Shown here one piece after another: positions 18,735-27,408 of a stretch of 64,000 nt of DNA. This DNA is from Paenarthrobacter histidinolovorans (GTDB taxonomy: Bacteria > Actinomycetota > Actinomycetes > Actinomycetales > Micrococcaceae), in the NCBI RefSeq assembly GCF_014647595.1, contig NZ_BMPM01000001.1, positions 248,001 to 312,000 on the forward strand, read 5' to 3'. Made by a program: the position numbers and the translations under genes. The notes beneath the pieces are model-generated. The model was not told the origin of the DNA. It saw only the letters and a list, made by a program, of their open reading frames with translations, and made no database searches. Position 1 is the first letter of the stretch, and each line of letters starts with the position of its first letter.

Positions 18735-19825
18735 TAGCTACCTGCCTTTGCAACGGCGTTGACAGCAGCGACGATCCTGTCGAGATCATCCTGGCTGAGC
18801 GAGGGGTGCACAGGCAGGGACAGCACAGTTGCTGCGGCTTCTTCGGTGACCGGCAGGTCATCGGAGGTCTGGAACGGAGCGAGGCGGTGGTTGGGGATCG
18901 GGTAGTAGACACCGCAACCGACGTTGTACTCCTCGCGCAAAGCCTTGGCGAAACCATCACGGTCTTCGGCGATCCGGATGGTGTACTGGTGGTAAACGTG
19001 CTCGTAGCCTTCAACCACCTTCGGAGTGACGACACCTTCGATGTTTGCATCGAAGAACGCAGCATTCTCCTGGCGGGTCTTGGTCCAGCCTTCGACCTTG
19101 GTCAACTGCACGCGACCAATGGCTGCGTGGATGTTGGTCATGCGGGCATTGAAGCCAACCAATTCATTTTCATACTGGCGCTCCATGCCTTGGTTGCGGA
19201 GCAACCGAAGCCGGCGTTCGACGTCGGCCAAACCGGTGCTGACCATGCCGCCTTCGCCGGAGGTCATGTTCTTCGTGGGGTACAAGCTGAACATGGCGAA
19301 GTCGCCGAAAGTACCCACCTTGCGGCCGTTGACAGCTGCGCCGTGCGCCTGGGCGGCGTCCTCAAAGACCTTCACTCCATGCTTGGCAGCGACAGCCCCG
19401 ATTCCGTCCACGTCAAAAGGGTGGCCGTAGAGGTGAACGGGCATGATGGCGGCCGTTCGGTCAGTGATTTTCGACTCGACGGAAGCGGGATCCAGCGTGT
19501 AGTGGTTGATGTCCACGTCTGCGAAGACAGGGGTAGCGCCCGTCAAAGCCACGGAGTTGGCCGTGGCAGCAAAGGTAAATGAGGGCACAATGACTTCGTC
19601 GCCCGGGCCGATGCCCGCAGCCAAAAGGCCGAGGTGCAATCCGGAGGTTCCGGAGTTGACGGCTACAGCTGCCCTGCCGTCAAGGAGGACCTGCGAGAAT
19701 TCCTGTTCAAAGGACGCGACCTCCGAACCCTGTGCAAGCTGGCCGGAGGCCAGAACAGCCTCTACTGCCTTGCGCTCGTCATCACCGATGATGGGCTTGG
19801 CGGGGGGAATGAATTCGGGGCTCAT
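18734..19825 (-). CDS. DegT/DnrJ/EryC1/StrS sugar aminotransferase (WbpE-like)
   Basis: The 363-residue PLP enzyme transfers an amino group from glutamate to a 3-keto (or 4-keto) sugar nucleotide. Visible are the NSGTSGLHLGL phosphate-binding segment at residue 57, FEDAAQAHGA near 154 with the cofactor aspartate, and FSLYPTKNMTSGEGG with the Schiff-base lysine at about K185. It overlaps the acyltransferase gene upstream (ATGA) and the dehydrogenase gene downstream by one base, so the three form one coupled unit. With these neighbours a WbpE-type 3-amination is the best reading. Confidence 0.87.
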   Translation of the reverse strand: MSPEFIPPAKPIIGDDERKAVEAVLASGQLAQGSEVASFEQEFSQVLLDGRAAVAVNSGTSGLHLGLLAAGIGPGDEVIVPSFTFAATANSVALTGATPVFADVDINHYTLDPASVESKITDRTAAIMPVHLYGHPFDVDGIGAVAAKHGVKVFEDAAQAHGAAVNGRKVGTFGDFAMFSLYPTKNMTSGEGGMVSTGLADVERRLRLLRNQGMERQYENELVGFNARMTNIHAAIGRVQLTKVEGWTKTRQENAAFFDANIEGVVTPKVVEGYEHVYHQYTIRIAEDRDGFAKALREEYNVGCGVYYPIPNHRLAPFQTSDDLPVTEEAAATVLSLPVHPSLSQDDLDRIVAAVNAVAKAGS

Positions 19826-20412
19826 GCCTCTACCTCTCGAAGGGTCTCGTTCTGTTCAACATATGTGGCGCCGGTTTCCGGGCATACCCAGTTGTCACCG
19901 CTACGCTGCAGCGGGAAGCCGGCCTTGCCGACCCAACCATGGCGCTTGGCCGGAACTCCGACCATCAAAGCAAAATCAGGGACGTCCTTGGCCACAACAG
20001 CACCTGCTGCCACAGTGGCCCACCGTCCAATGGTGACGGGTGCGACACAAACTGCACGGGCGCCGATGGATGCGCCCTCACGAATGGTGACCCCGACGGG
20101 CTCCCAGTCATGGGCGCTCTTCAGCGTTCCATCCGGGGCGACTGCCCGGGGGTAAGTGTCATTCGTCAGGACTACGGCCGGTCCAATAAAGACGCCGGCC
20201 TCCAGTTCCGCGGGCTCGTAGACAAGCGCATAGTTCTGAACTTTGCAGTTGTCCCCCATCTTGACTCCGGTGCCGATGTAGGCACCTCGTCCGACGATGC
20301 AATTGACGCCTAACTCGGCCTGCTCGCGGACTTGGGCCAGATGCCAAATCTTTGATCCATCACCAATTACCGCCTTGTCTGAAACATCGGCGCTCTCCGC
20401 AACCACTATCAC
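19822..20412 (-). CDS. Left-handed beta-helix acyltransferase (WbpD-like)
   Basis: The product (196 residues from GTG 20412) consists mainly of hexapeptide repeats such as AVIGDGSKIWH, CIVGRGAYIGTGV and VTIREGASIGARAVCVAP. It ends with a short extension typical of sugar N-acetyltransferases. It should acetylate the amino group installed by the aminotransferase, as WbpD does. GTG 20412 is preferred because AGGAAGGA lies about ten bases upstream; TTG 20448 in the same frame is possible but has no clear ribosome site. It is the first gene of the minus-strand operon. The 190 bases up to the EccC-like gene hold divergent promoters that I cannot pin down. Confidence 0.85.
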   Translation of the reverse strand: MIVVAESADVSDKAVIGDGSKIWHLAQVREQAELGVNCIVGRGAYIGTGVKMGDNCKVQNYALVYEPAELEAGVFIGPAVVLTNDTYPRAVAPDGTLKSAHDWEPVGVTIREGASIGARAVCVAPVTIGRWATVAAGAVVAKDVPDFALMVGVPAKRHGWVGKAGFPLQRSGDNWVCPETGATYVEQNETLREVEA

Positions 20413-20600
20413 CGGTGAAGGTCCTTCCTCATTGAGCACACGCGACAACGAGTCTCATCTTAGCTGAGACACCAAGCAGCGGCGTCAAGGCGGCATTTGT
20501 CCGTTCAAGCCCAAAGTTGTCCACATACACCCGATGGGGTGCTGCGGTTTGCCCGTGTGCCCCATAACGATGGTGGTACGCGCAAAGGGAGGGCGGGGCA

Positions 20601-23600
20601 ATGATGTTGGAGTGCACACTGGTTCGGAGTCCCACTGCGCGCACGTCAGCGGATCCGGAGGAATTGACCATCACAGTACCGGCAGGCACGTCCGGCGCCC
20701 ACGTGGAGTCCATGCTCGAGGCCGTCCGGAACACCGGGCAGCTTTCAGTAGCGGGCCAGCGTCTCGCCGTCCTGACTGTGGGCGTGCCTCCTCTTGTGTC
20801 GGGCGCTGTGCTCGTGGACGGTGCCACGCCGCCGGCCGGGACATCGCCCGCGCCGTTGCCTCTGATGTTGCTCACCCATACCGGCCCTGGTGCAGGCTCT
20901 GTCTACCGGATTCCGCGTGGGCAACACCACATCGGTCGGGGAGCTGCCGGTATCTCGCTACCCGACCCCGGAATGTCCAGGGAACATGCCCTGCTGGATG
21001 TCTCGGGGGAACGCTTGGAAGCAGCCACCGTTGCTGCAGCGAACCCCATCCATGTGGACGGTCGGCCCGTCCGCCGGGCCTTGATCACATCCCACTCCAC
21101 CGTCCGTTGCGGGCATACAACTTTCAGCGTCGCACCGGACAACGAGAGCTTTCCCGCCCTCGCAGCGGATGCGGGTCGTTCGGTCAAGGAACCAATCGAG
21201 GTGCCCCGCGCAAAGAACCACGGGAGCCGTGCCACCATCGCGTTTACCGCAGGTTTGCCTCTGCTTGCTGGGGTCGGTCTCGCAGCGGCTACCGGGATGT
21301 GGATGTACTTGGGGTTCTCTGCAATATCCGCCCTTGGCTTGGTTCTCCCATTGATTCTTGGAAGGGGAGGACGGCAGGAATACCGCCGTGCGCTTGATCA
21401 CGCGGTGGGCGAAGACATTGCCCGACGCCGCCGTCGCTCGCCCTCTGCCGCTGAAATACTGGTGGCCAGCCACATTCCTTCGGTGGCCGGGGACGTTGGC
21501 GTTCGGGTTTTTGGGCCGGGCGGGAAATCGGGGACTCCCCCACCCGAATCCAATACAAGACCTGTCCCGGAGGACCACTCAGTATGGTTACGGCTGGGCA
21601 CTGCCCAATCCTTCGCCAATATCCGTGTCGTACCCGATGACCCGCACTTCTCACCCCCACCAGTCGGCTGGTGCCCCGTCGCCATGGACCCTGGCCATCC
21701 GGGAGCGTCCATACAAGGCAGCCGGGAGCACGTGGCGGCCTTGCTTCGATTCATCGTCATGCAGCTTGCAAGTTTTCCTGGTTCGGCCTCAGCTCCCATC
21801 CTGTTGTTGGGGACAGTCGAAAACCTTCCCCTGAGTGCCCGGTTCCTCCCCCAGGTCACACTCGCTGCAGACACTGACGCGGCCATGGCTGCTTTGAAGA
21901 CGCTGCGGCATGGCCGGCCGGGCACCGTCATTGTGATGGAGAGCCCTGCAAGTCAAGAGAATGACGCTCTTCTCCATTTCATCCAGGCTTCGCATCAAGC
22001 GCAGTGGCAAGTACTGCATTGCCACGCCAAAATTGCAGGGTCCCGGGGCGCCATCACCCTCGACCCTTCGGGCGTGGCTGCAACCTTCGAGTCGGGCGGC
22101 GAGCGCATCGACTTTGTACCCGACCTCGTTCCGGCAGCGGTTTTCGATCGCTTCTGCCGAATCGTGGCCGCAAGGCTGAGCACGCAAGAGCCCAGCAATC
22201 CTGGCGCTCTTCCAGACCGTTCCTCACTGGGGGCCCTGCTTCCTTGCGGCCAGCGACGGATCATCAGCAGGTGGCGCTCTGCCTCCGGGAAAAATGGCCT
22301 GACAGCTGTGTTGGGAGAAGGTCGGGGCGGACCCGTCACCTTCAACCTCAAGCTGGACGGTCCGCACCTTCTGGTTGCGGGCACGACAGGCTCTGGAAAG
22401 TCCGAACTGCTGAAAACTTTCGTCGCTTCCATCGCACTGAGCGCCCCACCGGAGCATGCGACCTTTCTGTTCTTCGATTTCAAGGGCGGCTCAGGGCTGG
22501 GTCCGCTAGCGGGTCTCCCGCACTGCGTTGGCATCCTGACGGATCTGGGCCGGGAGCATCTTAATCGGGCATTGGAGTCACTGCGTGGAGAAATCAGGCG
22601 CCGCGAGAAGCTGTTCGCGGCCAGCGGGGCGACGGATCTCGCGCAATACCAACGGATGGAGGGCTCCCAGGACTCGGGGCTCCCGCACTTGATCCTTGTC
22701 ATCGATGAGTTCCGGATCCTCGTCGACGAGGATCCGGCCGCGCTCCACCAACTCATGCGGGTCGCGACCATCGGACGTTCCCTCGGGATCCATCTGGTCA
22801 TGGCGACTCAGCGCCCCCAAGGGGCGTTGACCGCGGACATCCGGGCAAACGTGACGTCCAGTATTGCGCTTCGAGTGCAGTCGGAGATGGAGTCGGTAGA
22901 CATCATTAATTCGAAAGCTGCTGCGTCCATTGGCGTTGATGTTCCAGGGCGGGCCTTCCTTGCCACGGCAGCGAAGGAGCCCGAAGAGTTCCAGGCAGCT
23001 TCCCTGGATGTTCCGCACTCCAGTCGCGCGTTGACCAGGTCCGAAGAATCGTCCCCGGAAAGCGGCGTGCTCGACCTGGTTATCCGGTCTGCTGCCCAAG
23101 CACTCCGCGAACCCTTCGGCAGTCAGGACGTCGGCAGTCAGGACGTCGACGGTTCTGGCCGCACATCGCTGGCCAATACGGGCGCCGGGCGTTTGGTCTC
23201 CATTGTCAATGAAGCTTGGCGGCACCTGGGCACCCCTTCTCCCCGAAGCCCCATCGCAGCACCCTTGCCACAGTCCATCTCTTGGGATGACGAACTCCCG
23301 CCTGGGACTGAACTTCACGGGAGGCATGAACCTGATCAAGGACCATGGCGGGTGGGACCTGTGGCTCTGCTCGACAGGCCTGCGCAGCAACGGGTTGAGG
23401 GCCTTAATTGGATGCCCGCCGTCCATGGACACCTGGCATTGATTGGCACTGCTTCAGGTGGCATGCAGGAGAGTTTCCGGGCCATCGCCGCAATGCTGGC
23501 CACCCAGGCGCCCCAGCCATGCCTCTACATTCTGGACGCGAACCGCCTGCTGGGTCAGCTGGAGACGCATCAAGGAATTGCGGCCTTCGCCGGTGCCGAT

Positions 23601-24827
23601 CAAGTGGGCTTCGCGGCACGGATCCTGACCCGGTTGGCCGCTGAAATGGAGCGGCGGCGTGCCCTGGGTGGCGTCGAGGGGAGCTATTCGCCGCTGGTGC
23701 TGATGGTGGCTGGCTGGTGCTCCTGGTCAACGGCCTTCCGAGGCGGCCCTCACGAGTGGGCGGAGAGCATTCTGCACGACATCGTCAGGGACGGAGGCCC
23801 CATGGGCATCGTAGTGCTGATTTCCGGTGAACGGGAACTGGTCAGTTCCCGCCTGATTGCCTCGATCCCGAATCGCGCCTATTTCCCTTTGGGGACAACA
23901 GACGAGTCCAGGTTCCACTGGCCCCGTCTTCCCGCCTTGGAACCCGTTCGAGGGCGGGCTGCCGTGATGGGAAACGTCGTCGAAGGTCAAACGTCCACAG
24001 CACAGTTCAGGGAGCCGCCCCTAGCCGGGATCTGGCCGTTTGGGGATCTGGCTACGGCCGAACCGCCATTTCGTTTGCGGCGTCTCCCCCACCTGCTGAC
24101 ACGCGAGGACTTCCTTAGCCGCATGGCAGCACGGTCCACGTCAAGGTCTGAGTCGGGTCCAGCACTCCAGCCGCTTGGGGACCCCGCCCCCGCAACAGCC
24201 TCGTCGGGCAACGCGTCCAAGATCTCCTTGGTATCGGCCGCTGGAACGGCGGATGGCAGGCGGCGGCCAGAGCCCCTTTGGATCGGCGTTGCTGGTGACG
24301 AGGCGCTGCCCGCTGCCCTCCCCCTCCGGGACAAGGGAGTCAGCCTTGTCCTGGGCGGGCCTGGTTCCGGCAAGAGCACCCTTCTTGGGTCGTTGGTGTG
24401 CTTGAACCCGGAGACCCCGTGGCTCTATCCGCCGGATGCAGCATCTGCGGCAACGTTCTGGACTTCAACCGCGGCAGAGGCCGGTGCGGGAAAGCTGGAT
24501 CCCGGAAGTGTGCTCCTGGTGGACGACGCAGACTCCCTCGACGCCCAGGGCCGCCAGGCCCTCAGTGACTTGCAAGGGCGTGTCGCCGGCATCGTACTGA
24601 CAGCAACGTTTGGCCCTGCCCTGCACCAACTTCCTCTGGCCAGGCACGTTCAAGCGGCCGGCATGGGGTTGGTTCTGGCACCTTCAAAACAGCACGATGG
24701 CGAGCTTCTGGGCGTTCGGCTGCAACCCGACCCCGCGTGGCGCGCCGGCCGCGGTTTTATTGTCGACCGCGGAGTCGCTACCACCTGCCAGACCGTGCTC
24801 TCTTCCGGCTTTCCTCCGCGCGCCTGA
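20601..24827 (+). CDS. FHA-domain FtsK/SpoIIIE ATPase, EccC/EssC-like (type VII secretion type)
   Basis: The 1408-residue protein follows a strong ribosome site (AAAGGGAGG, eight bases upstream). Residues 1-90 are beta-rich and may be a degenerate FHA-like domain. Residues 105-180 are a clear FHA domain (HIGRG, SREHALL). Two membrane helices lie at about 212-256. The first ATPase domain is canonical, with Walker A GTTGSGKSE near 594 and Walker B LVIDEFR near 698. A second domain around 935-1100 has a degenerate Walker A (GTASGGMQES). The third has GGPGSGKST near 1251 and LLVDDADSLD near 1302. This matches the EssC/EccC layout of motor ATPases that drive type VII secretion. No WXG100, EccB, EccD or mycosin gene is nearby. 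It converges with the small membrane protein gene. Confidence 0.85.
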   Translation: MMLECTLVRSPTARTSADPEELTITVPAGTSGAHVESMLEAVRNTGQLSVAGQRLAVLTVGVPPLVSGAVLVDGATPPAGTSPAPLPLMLLTHTGPGAGSVYRIPRGQHHIGRGAAGISLPDPGMSREHALLDVSGERLEAATVAAANPIHVDGRPVRRALITSHSTVRCGHTTFSVAPDNESFPALAADAGRSVKEPIEVPRAKNHGSRATIAFTAGLPLLAGVGLAAATGMWMYLGFSAISALGLVLPLILGRGGRQEYRRALDHAVGEDIARRRRRSPSAAEILVASHIPSVAGDVGVRVFGPGGKSGTPPPESNTRPVPEDHSVWLRLGTAQSFANIRVVPDDPHFSPPPVGWCPVAMDPGHPGASIQGSREHVAALLRFIVMQLASFPGSASAPILLLGTVENLPLSARFLPQVTLAADTDAAMAALKTLRHGRPGTVIVMESPASQENDALLHFIQASHQAQWQVLHCHAKIAGSRGAITLDPSGVAATFESGGERIDFVPDLVPAAVFDRFCRIVAARLSTQEPSNPGALPDRSSLGALLPCGQRRIISRWRSASGKNGLTAVLGEGRGGPVTFNLKLDGPHLLVAGTTGSGKSELLKTFVASIALSAPPEHATFLFFDFKGGSGLGPLAGLPHCVGILTDLGREHLNRALESLRGEIRRREKLFAASGATDLAQYQRMEGSQDSGLPHLILVIDEFRILVDEDPAALHQLMRVATIGRSLGIHLVMATQRPQGALTADIRANVTSSIALRVQSEMESVDIINSKAAASIGVDVPGRAFLATAAKEPEEFQAASLDVPHSSRALTRSEESSPESGVLDLVIRSAAQALREPFGSQDVGSQDVDGSGRTSLANTGAGRLVSIVNEAWRHLGTPSPRSPIAAPLPQSISWDDELPPGTELHGRHEPDQGPWRVGPVALLDRPAQQRVEGLNWMPAVHGHLALIGTASGGMQESFRAIAAMLATQAPQPCLYILDANRLLGQLETHQGIAAFAGADQVGFAARILTRLAAEMERRRALGGVEGSYSPLVLMVAGWCSWSTAFRGGPHEWAESILHDIVRDGGPMGIVVLISGERELVSSRLIASIPNRAYFPLGTTDESRFHWPRLPALEPVRGRAAVMGNVVEGQTSTAQFREPPLAGIWPFGDLATAEPPFRLRRLPHLLTREDFLSRMAARSTSRSESGPALQPLGDPAPATASSGNASKISLVSAAGTADGRRRPEPLWIGVAGDEALPAALPLRDKGVSLVLGGPGSGKSTLLGSLVCLNPETPWLYPPDAASAATFWTSTAAEAGAGKLDPGSVLLVDDADSLDAQGRQALSDLQGRVAGIVLTATFGPALHQLPLARHVQAAGMGLVLAPSKQHDGELLGVRLQPDPAWRAGRGFIVDRGVATTCQTVLSSGFPPRA

Positions 24828-24857
24828 CAGCACGCGAAGCGCCTTACGAGCGACCGG

Positions 24858-25346
24858 CTAGAGAACGTCTCCGGATCCACCTGTACGCGATGCGTAAGAG
24901 ATGACATCTTTCTGGAAGAGGAAGATGATGGCGGCCAGCGCCGGGAGGATCATGGCCAGCCCTTGGAACGCGAGTCCGCCGGTCATGGTTGGAAAGCCTA
25001 TGGTGAGGACAAATAGCTGGGCCACCAGCGCGGCCGCGCGGGTCCACCTGTACCCGCGGAACAGGAAATGTCCCACCGCGAACAGCCACGTTGAGAAGGC
25101 CAGCAGAAGGACCAGCGTAAAGACCGCTCCCCAAAAAGTCAGCACCGGAGCGCCACTCAGAAGCTCGAAGCCATACCAGGCCGCGGCCGCCAGCAAGGCA
25201 GCTGCTTCGAGCACGACGACGATGGAAATGATCAGAATCCCGCGGGGACGAACGGTTCCGGAGCTACTACGGGCCTGTCGGCCGGAATCGTTGTTTCCGT
25301 CGTGGCCGGGGTGAGGTTGGGCGGGGTCTACAGGAGGTCTTGACAC
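24858..25346 (-). CDS. Small integral membrane protein of unknown function
   Basis: The 162-residue product has a polar, proline-rich cytoplasmic N-terminus of about 35 residues followed by four hydrophobic segments (IISIVVVLEAAALLAAAAWYG and three more) and a short polar tail. I do not recognise a family with certainty; similar four-helix proteins are common in actinobacteria. Translation would start at GTG 25346, which lacks a convincing ribosome site, so the start is uncertain. It is transcribed divergently from whiB1 and converges on the EccC-like ATPase gene, 30 bases away. Confidence 0.6.
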   Translation of the reverse strand: MSRPPVDPAQPHPGHDGNNDSGRQARSSSGTVRPRGILIISIVVVLEAAALLAAAAWYGFELLSGAPVLTFWGAVFTLVLLLAFSTWLFAVGHFLFRGYRWTRAAALVAQLFVLTIGFPTMTGGLAFQGLAMILPALAAIIFLFQKDVISYASRTGGSGDVL

Positions 25347-25444
25347 ACTGGCACACTACCGGAGATAGTCATCTAGCAGTGAGGGCACTGGCGGCTGATG
25401 TGATGCATCGCTCACGGATTCCGAGCATTTCGACCACTAACACC

Positions 25445-25458
25445 CCTTGTTTACAAGG
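25445..25458. promoter_or_regulatory. CCTTGT-TT-ACAAGG palindrome upstream of whiB1
   Basis: This perfect 14-base inverted repeat lies 127 bases before the whiB1 start, in the divergent region shared with the small membrane protein gene. Its size and symmetry fit a dimeric repressor or activator site. No regulator can be named from the sequence. Confidence 0.35.
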
Positions 25459-25489
25459 CGTTAACATGAAACGCTTGACTCAGACGACC

Positions 25490-25513
25490 AAGGGGGCCCA
25501 TGCGGGCCCCTTT
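25490..25513 (+). terminator. Terminator-like hairpin in the whiB1 upstream region
   Basis: AAGGGGGCCC (from 25490) pairs with GGGCCCCTT (from 25504) with one bulged G, followed by TCCTTT. It ends about 70 bases before whiB1, yet no plus-strand gene precedes it closely. It could end a short transcript or act as an attenuator in a long whiB1 leader. Confidence 0.5.
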
Positions 25514-25584
25514 CCTTTGGAGCCTCTCGTGAATGTTTTCACAAAAGGCCCTTCTAGTTCTCACGAATGGAGTGACTGATCAGC

Positions 25585-25833
25585 ATGGATTGGCGTAATC
25601 GCGCAGCCTGCCTCGACAAGGACCCGGAGCTCTTCTTCCCAGTCGGCAACACGGGACCAGCACTTCTCCAGATCGAGGAAGCCAAGAGCGTCTGCCGTCG
25701 CTGCCCCGTGGTGGACACATGCCTTCAGTGGGCCTTGGAGTCCGGCCAGGACGCAGGCGTTTGGGGCGGAATGAGTGAAGACGAACGGCGTGCACTCAAG
25801 CGTCGCGCAGCTCGCGCACGTCGCGCCTCCTAG
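25585..25833 (+). CDS. whiB1: WhiB1-type iron-sulfur transcription regulator
   Basis: The 82-residue protein is very close to actinobacterial WhiB1. The four cluster-binding cysteines are C9, C37, C40 and C46, in the order C-x27-C-x2-C-x5-C. The GVWGG turn and a basic C-terminus (KRRAARARRA) for DNA binding follow. WhiB1 holds a 4Fe-4S cluster that senses nitric oxide and binds the RNA polymerase sigma factor; it is essential in M. tuberculosis. GGAG lies about ten bases before ATG. It is a single-gene unit closed by a perfect hairpin and faces pdtaS, the same arrangement as Rv3219/Rv3220c. Confidence 0.95.
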   Translation: MDWRNRAACLDKDPELFFPVGNTGPALLQIEEAKSVCRRCPVVDTCLQWALESGQDAGVWGGMSEDERRALKRRAARARRAS

Positions 25834-25846
25834 TTTCGAGGACAGT

Positions 25847-25880
25847 GAAAGGCCGCGGACCGAATGGTCCGCGGCCTTTC
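25847..25880. terminator. Bidirectional terminator between whiB1 and pdtaS
   Basis: Fifteen-base arms at 25847-25861 and 25866-25880 (GAAAGGCCGCGGACC and its complement) pair perfectly around a four-base loop. T-rich sequence follows on the plus strand. It serves both converging genes. Confidence 0.88.
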
Positions 25881-25908
25881 TGTTTATTGCAGGCAGAACA
25901 TAAGGGCC

Positions 25909-27378
25909 TCAAGCCCGTGCGAGGTTGAGGACAATCTCCACGGCTGTGCCGCCGCCCTCCCTTGGGCTCCACTGGATACTGCCGCCGAGCTCGCTGGTGA
26001 CCAGGGTACGGACAATCTGCAAGCCCAAACCCTCGGTGTACTGGCCATCCGGCAGCCCAACGCCGTCGTCGGCAATGGTTACAGTCAGGAACTCATCCTT
26101 GCCGTCGCCTTCGGCCCGGTCAGCCACCAGCCACACAGTCCCGGTCCGGCCTTCCAGTCCATGCTCGACAGCATTGGTGACAAGCTCGTTGATGACAAGC
26201 GCCAGAGGGGTCGCAAAATCGCTGGGCAGCTCCCCGAACAACCCGGACCGCTCAGTTCTCACTTGCTGGGAAGGCGAGGCCACTTCGGCCGACAGCCGGA
26301 ATTGCCGCCCAATCAACTCATCGAAGTCAACGCTCTGCGTCAGACCTTGGGACAGAGTTTCATGCACCAGTGCGATCGTGGCTACTCGCCGCATCGCTTG
26401 TTCGAGGCCCTGCTTGGCTTCATCGCTGACCATGCGCCTTGACTGCATGCGCAGGAGGGCAGCCACAGTCTGCAGGTTGTTTTTGACCCTGTGGTGGATT
26501 TCCCGGATCGTGGCGTCCTTGGTGACAAGCTCCATTTCCCGGCGCCTGAGCTCGGAAACATCGCGACACAGCACAAGGGCACCGAAGCGATGTTGTTCGT
26601 CGCGCAACGGGATAGCACGCAGGGAAAGGCTGACGCCCCTGGATTCAATTTCACTTCGCCACGGCATGCGGCCCGTGACCACCAAGGGCAGTGTCTCGTC
26701 GACCATTCGCCGGTCCTTCAGCAGGCCCGCAGTCACTTCGGCCAACGAACGGCCTTCCAACGACTCGACTTCGCCGAGCCTGCGGAATGCCGAGACACCG
26801 TTGGGACTTGCGTATTGGACGATTCCGTCAGCGTCGAGCCGGATCAATCCGTCGCCGACCCTCGGCGCCCCTCGGCGCGAGCCCGTCGGGGAAGCGAAGT
26901 CCGGCCACAGCCCGAGAGTGCCCATGCGAAGGAGGTCGTAGGCACACTGACGATACGTCAGTTCCAGCCGCGAAGGCATACGGGAGCTGGAGAGGTCCAT
27001 GTGCGAGGTCACGACGGCGAGTGTTCTTCCGTTGCGGACCATGGGAACCGCTTCAACACGGAGGGCCATCTCACTGCTCCAGCTGGTTTCGCTTGAACGC
27101 TCGATGGCCCTGCTGTTCCATGCCTTCTCCACCAAGGGCCGGAGATCCGAGCGGATGCCCTCACCCACGAAGTCCGCGTGGAACACCGTATGCGATGTTG
27201 ACGGACGGACGTGGGCGAGGGCAATGTAGCCAAACTCGGGGTGCGGGAACCACAGAGCAAGGTCAGCGAAAGCCAAGTCGGCGACCATTTGCCAGTCACC
27301 GACGAGGAGGTGCAGCCATTCGGCATCTCCAGGCCCGAAATCAGCGTGTTCCCTGATGGGGTCTGTAAAGATTGCCAC
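25909..27378 (-). CDS. pdtaS: PdtaS-type sensor histidine kinase
   Basis: The 489-residue cytoplasmic kinase has an N-terminal GAF-like domain (1-150), a PAS domain (about 175-285) and a HisKA_2 phosphoacceptor segment, REIHHRVKNNLQ, near residue 295. It ends with an HATPase domain (VINELVTNAVEH, DDGVGLP, GLGLQIVRTL). This is the layout of M. tuberculosis PdtaS, which phosphorylates the ANTAR-type RNA-binding regulator PdtaR; the partner is not in the window. There are no membrane helices. The GTG start follows GGAGG by four bases. It lies 30 bases downstream of the glutamate dehydrogenase gene and may be co-transcribed with it. Confidence 0.9.
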   Translation of the reverse strand: MAIFTDPIREHADFGPGDAEWLHLLVGDWQMVADLAFADLALWFPHPEFGYIALAHVRPSTSHTVFHADFVGEGIRSDLRPLVEKAWNSRAIERSSETSWSSEMALRVEAVPMVRNGRTLAVVTSHMDLSSSRMPSRLELTYRQCAYDLLRMGTLGLWPDFASPTGSRRGAPRVGDGLIRLDADGIVQYASPNGVSAFRRLGEVESLEGRSLAEVTAGLLKDRRMVDETLPLVVTGRMPWRSEIESRGVSLSLRAIPLRDEQHRFGALVLCRDVSELRRREMELVTKDATIREIHHRVKNNLQTVAALLRMQSRRMVSDEAKQGLEQAMRRVATIALVHETLSQGLTQSVDFDELIGRQFRLSAEVASPSQQVRTERSGLFGELPSDFATPLALVINELVTNAVEHGLEGRTGTVWLVADRAEGDGKDEFLTVTIADDGVGLPDGQYTEGLGLQIVRTLVTSELGGSIQWSPREGGGTAVEIVLNLARA

Positions 27379-27408
27379 TGCACCTCCATTTTCGACGCGG
27401 GGAAGTTC

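Noticed and set aside
25466..25579. A small open frame of about 37 codons just before whiB1.
   Set aside because: It contains the hairpin sequence, has no ribosome site and no recognisable similarity; it may be chance within a leader.
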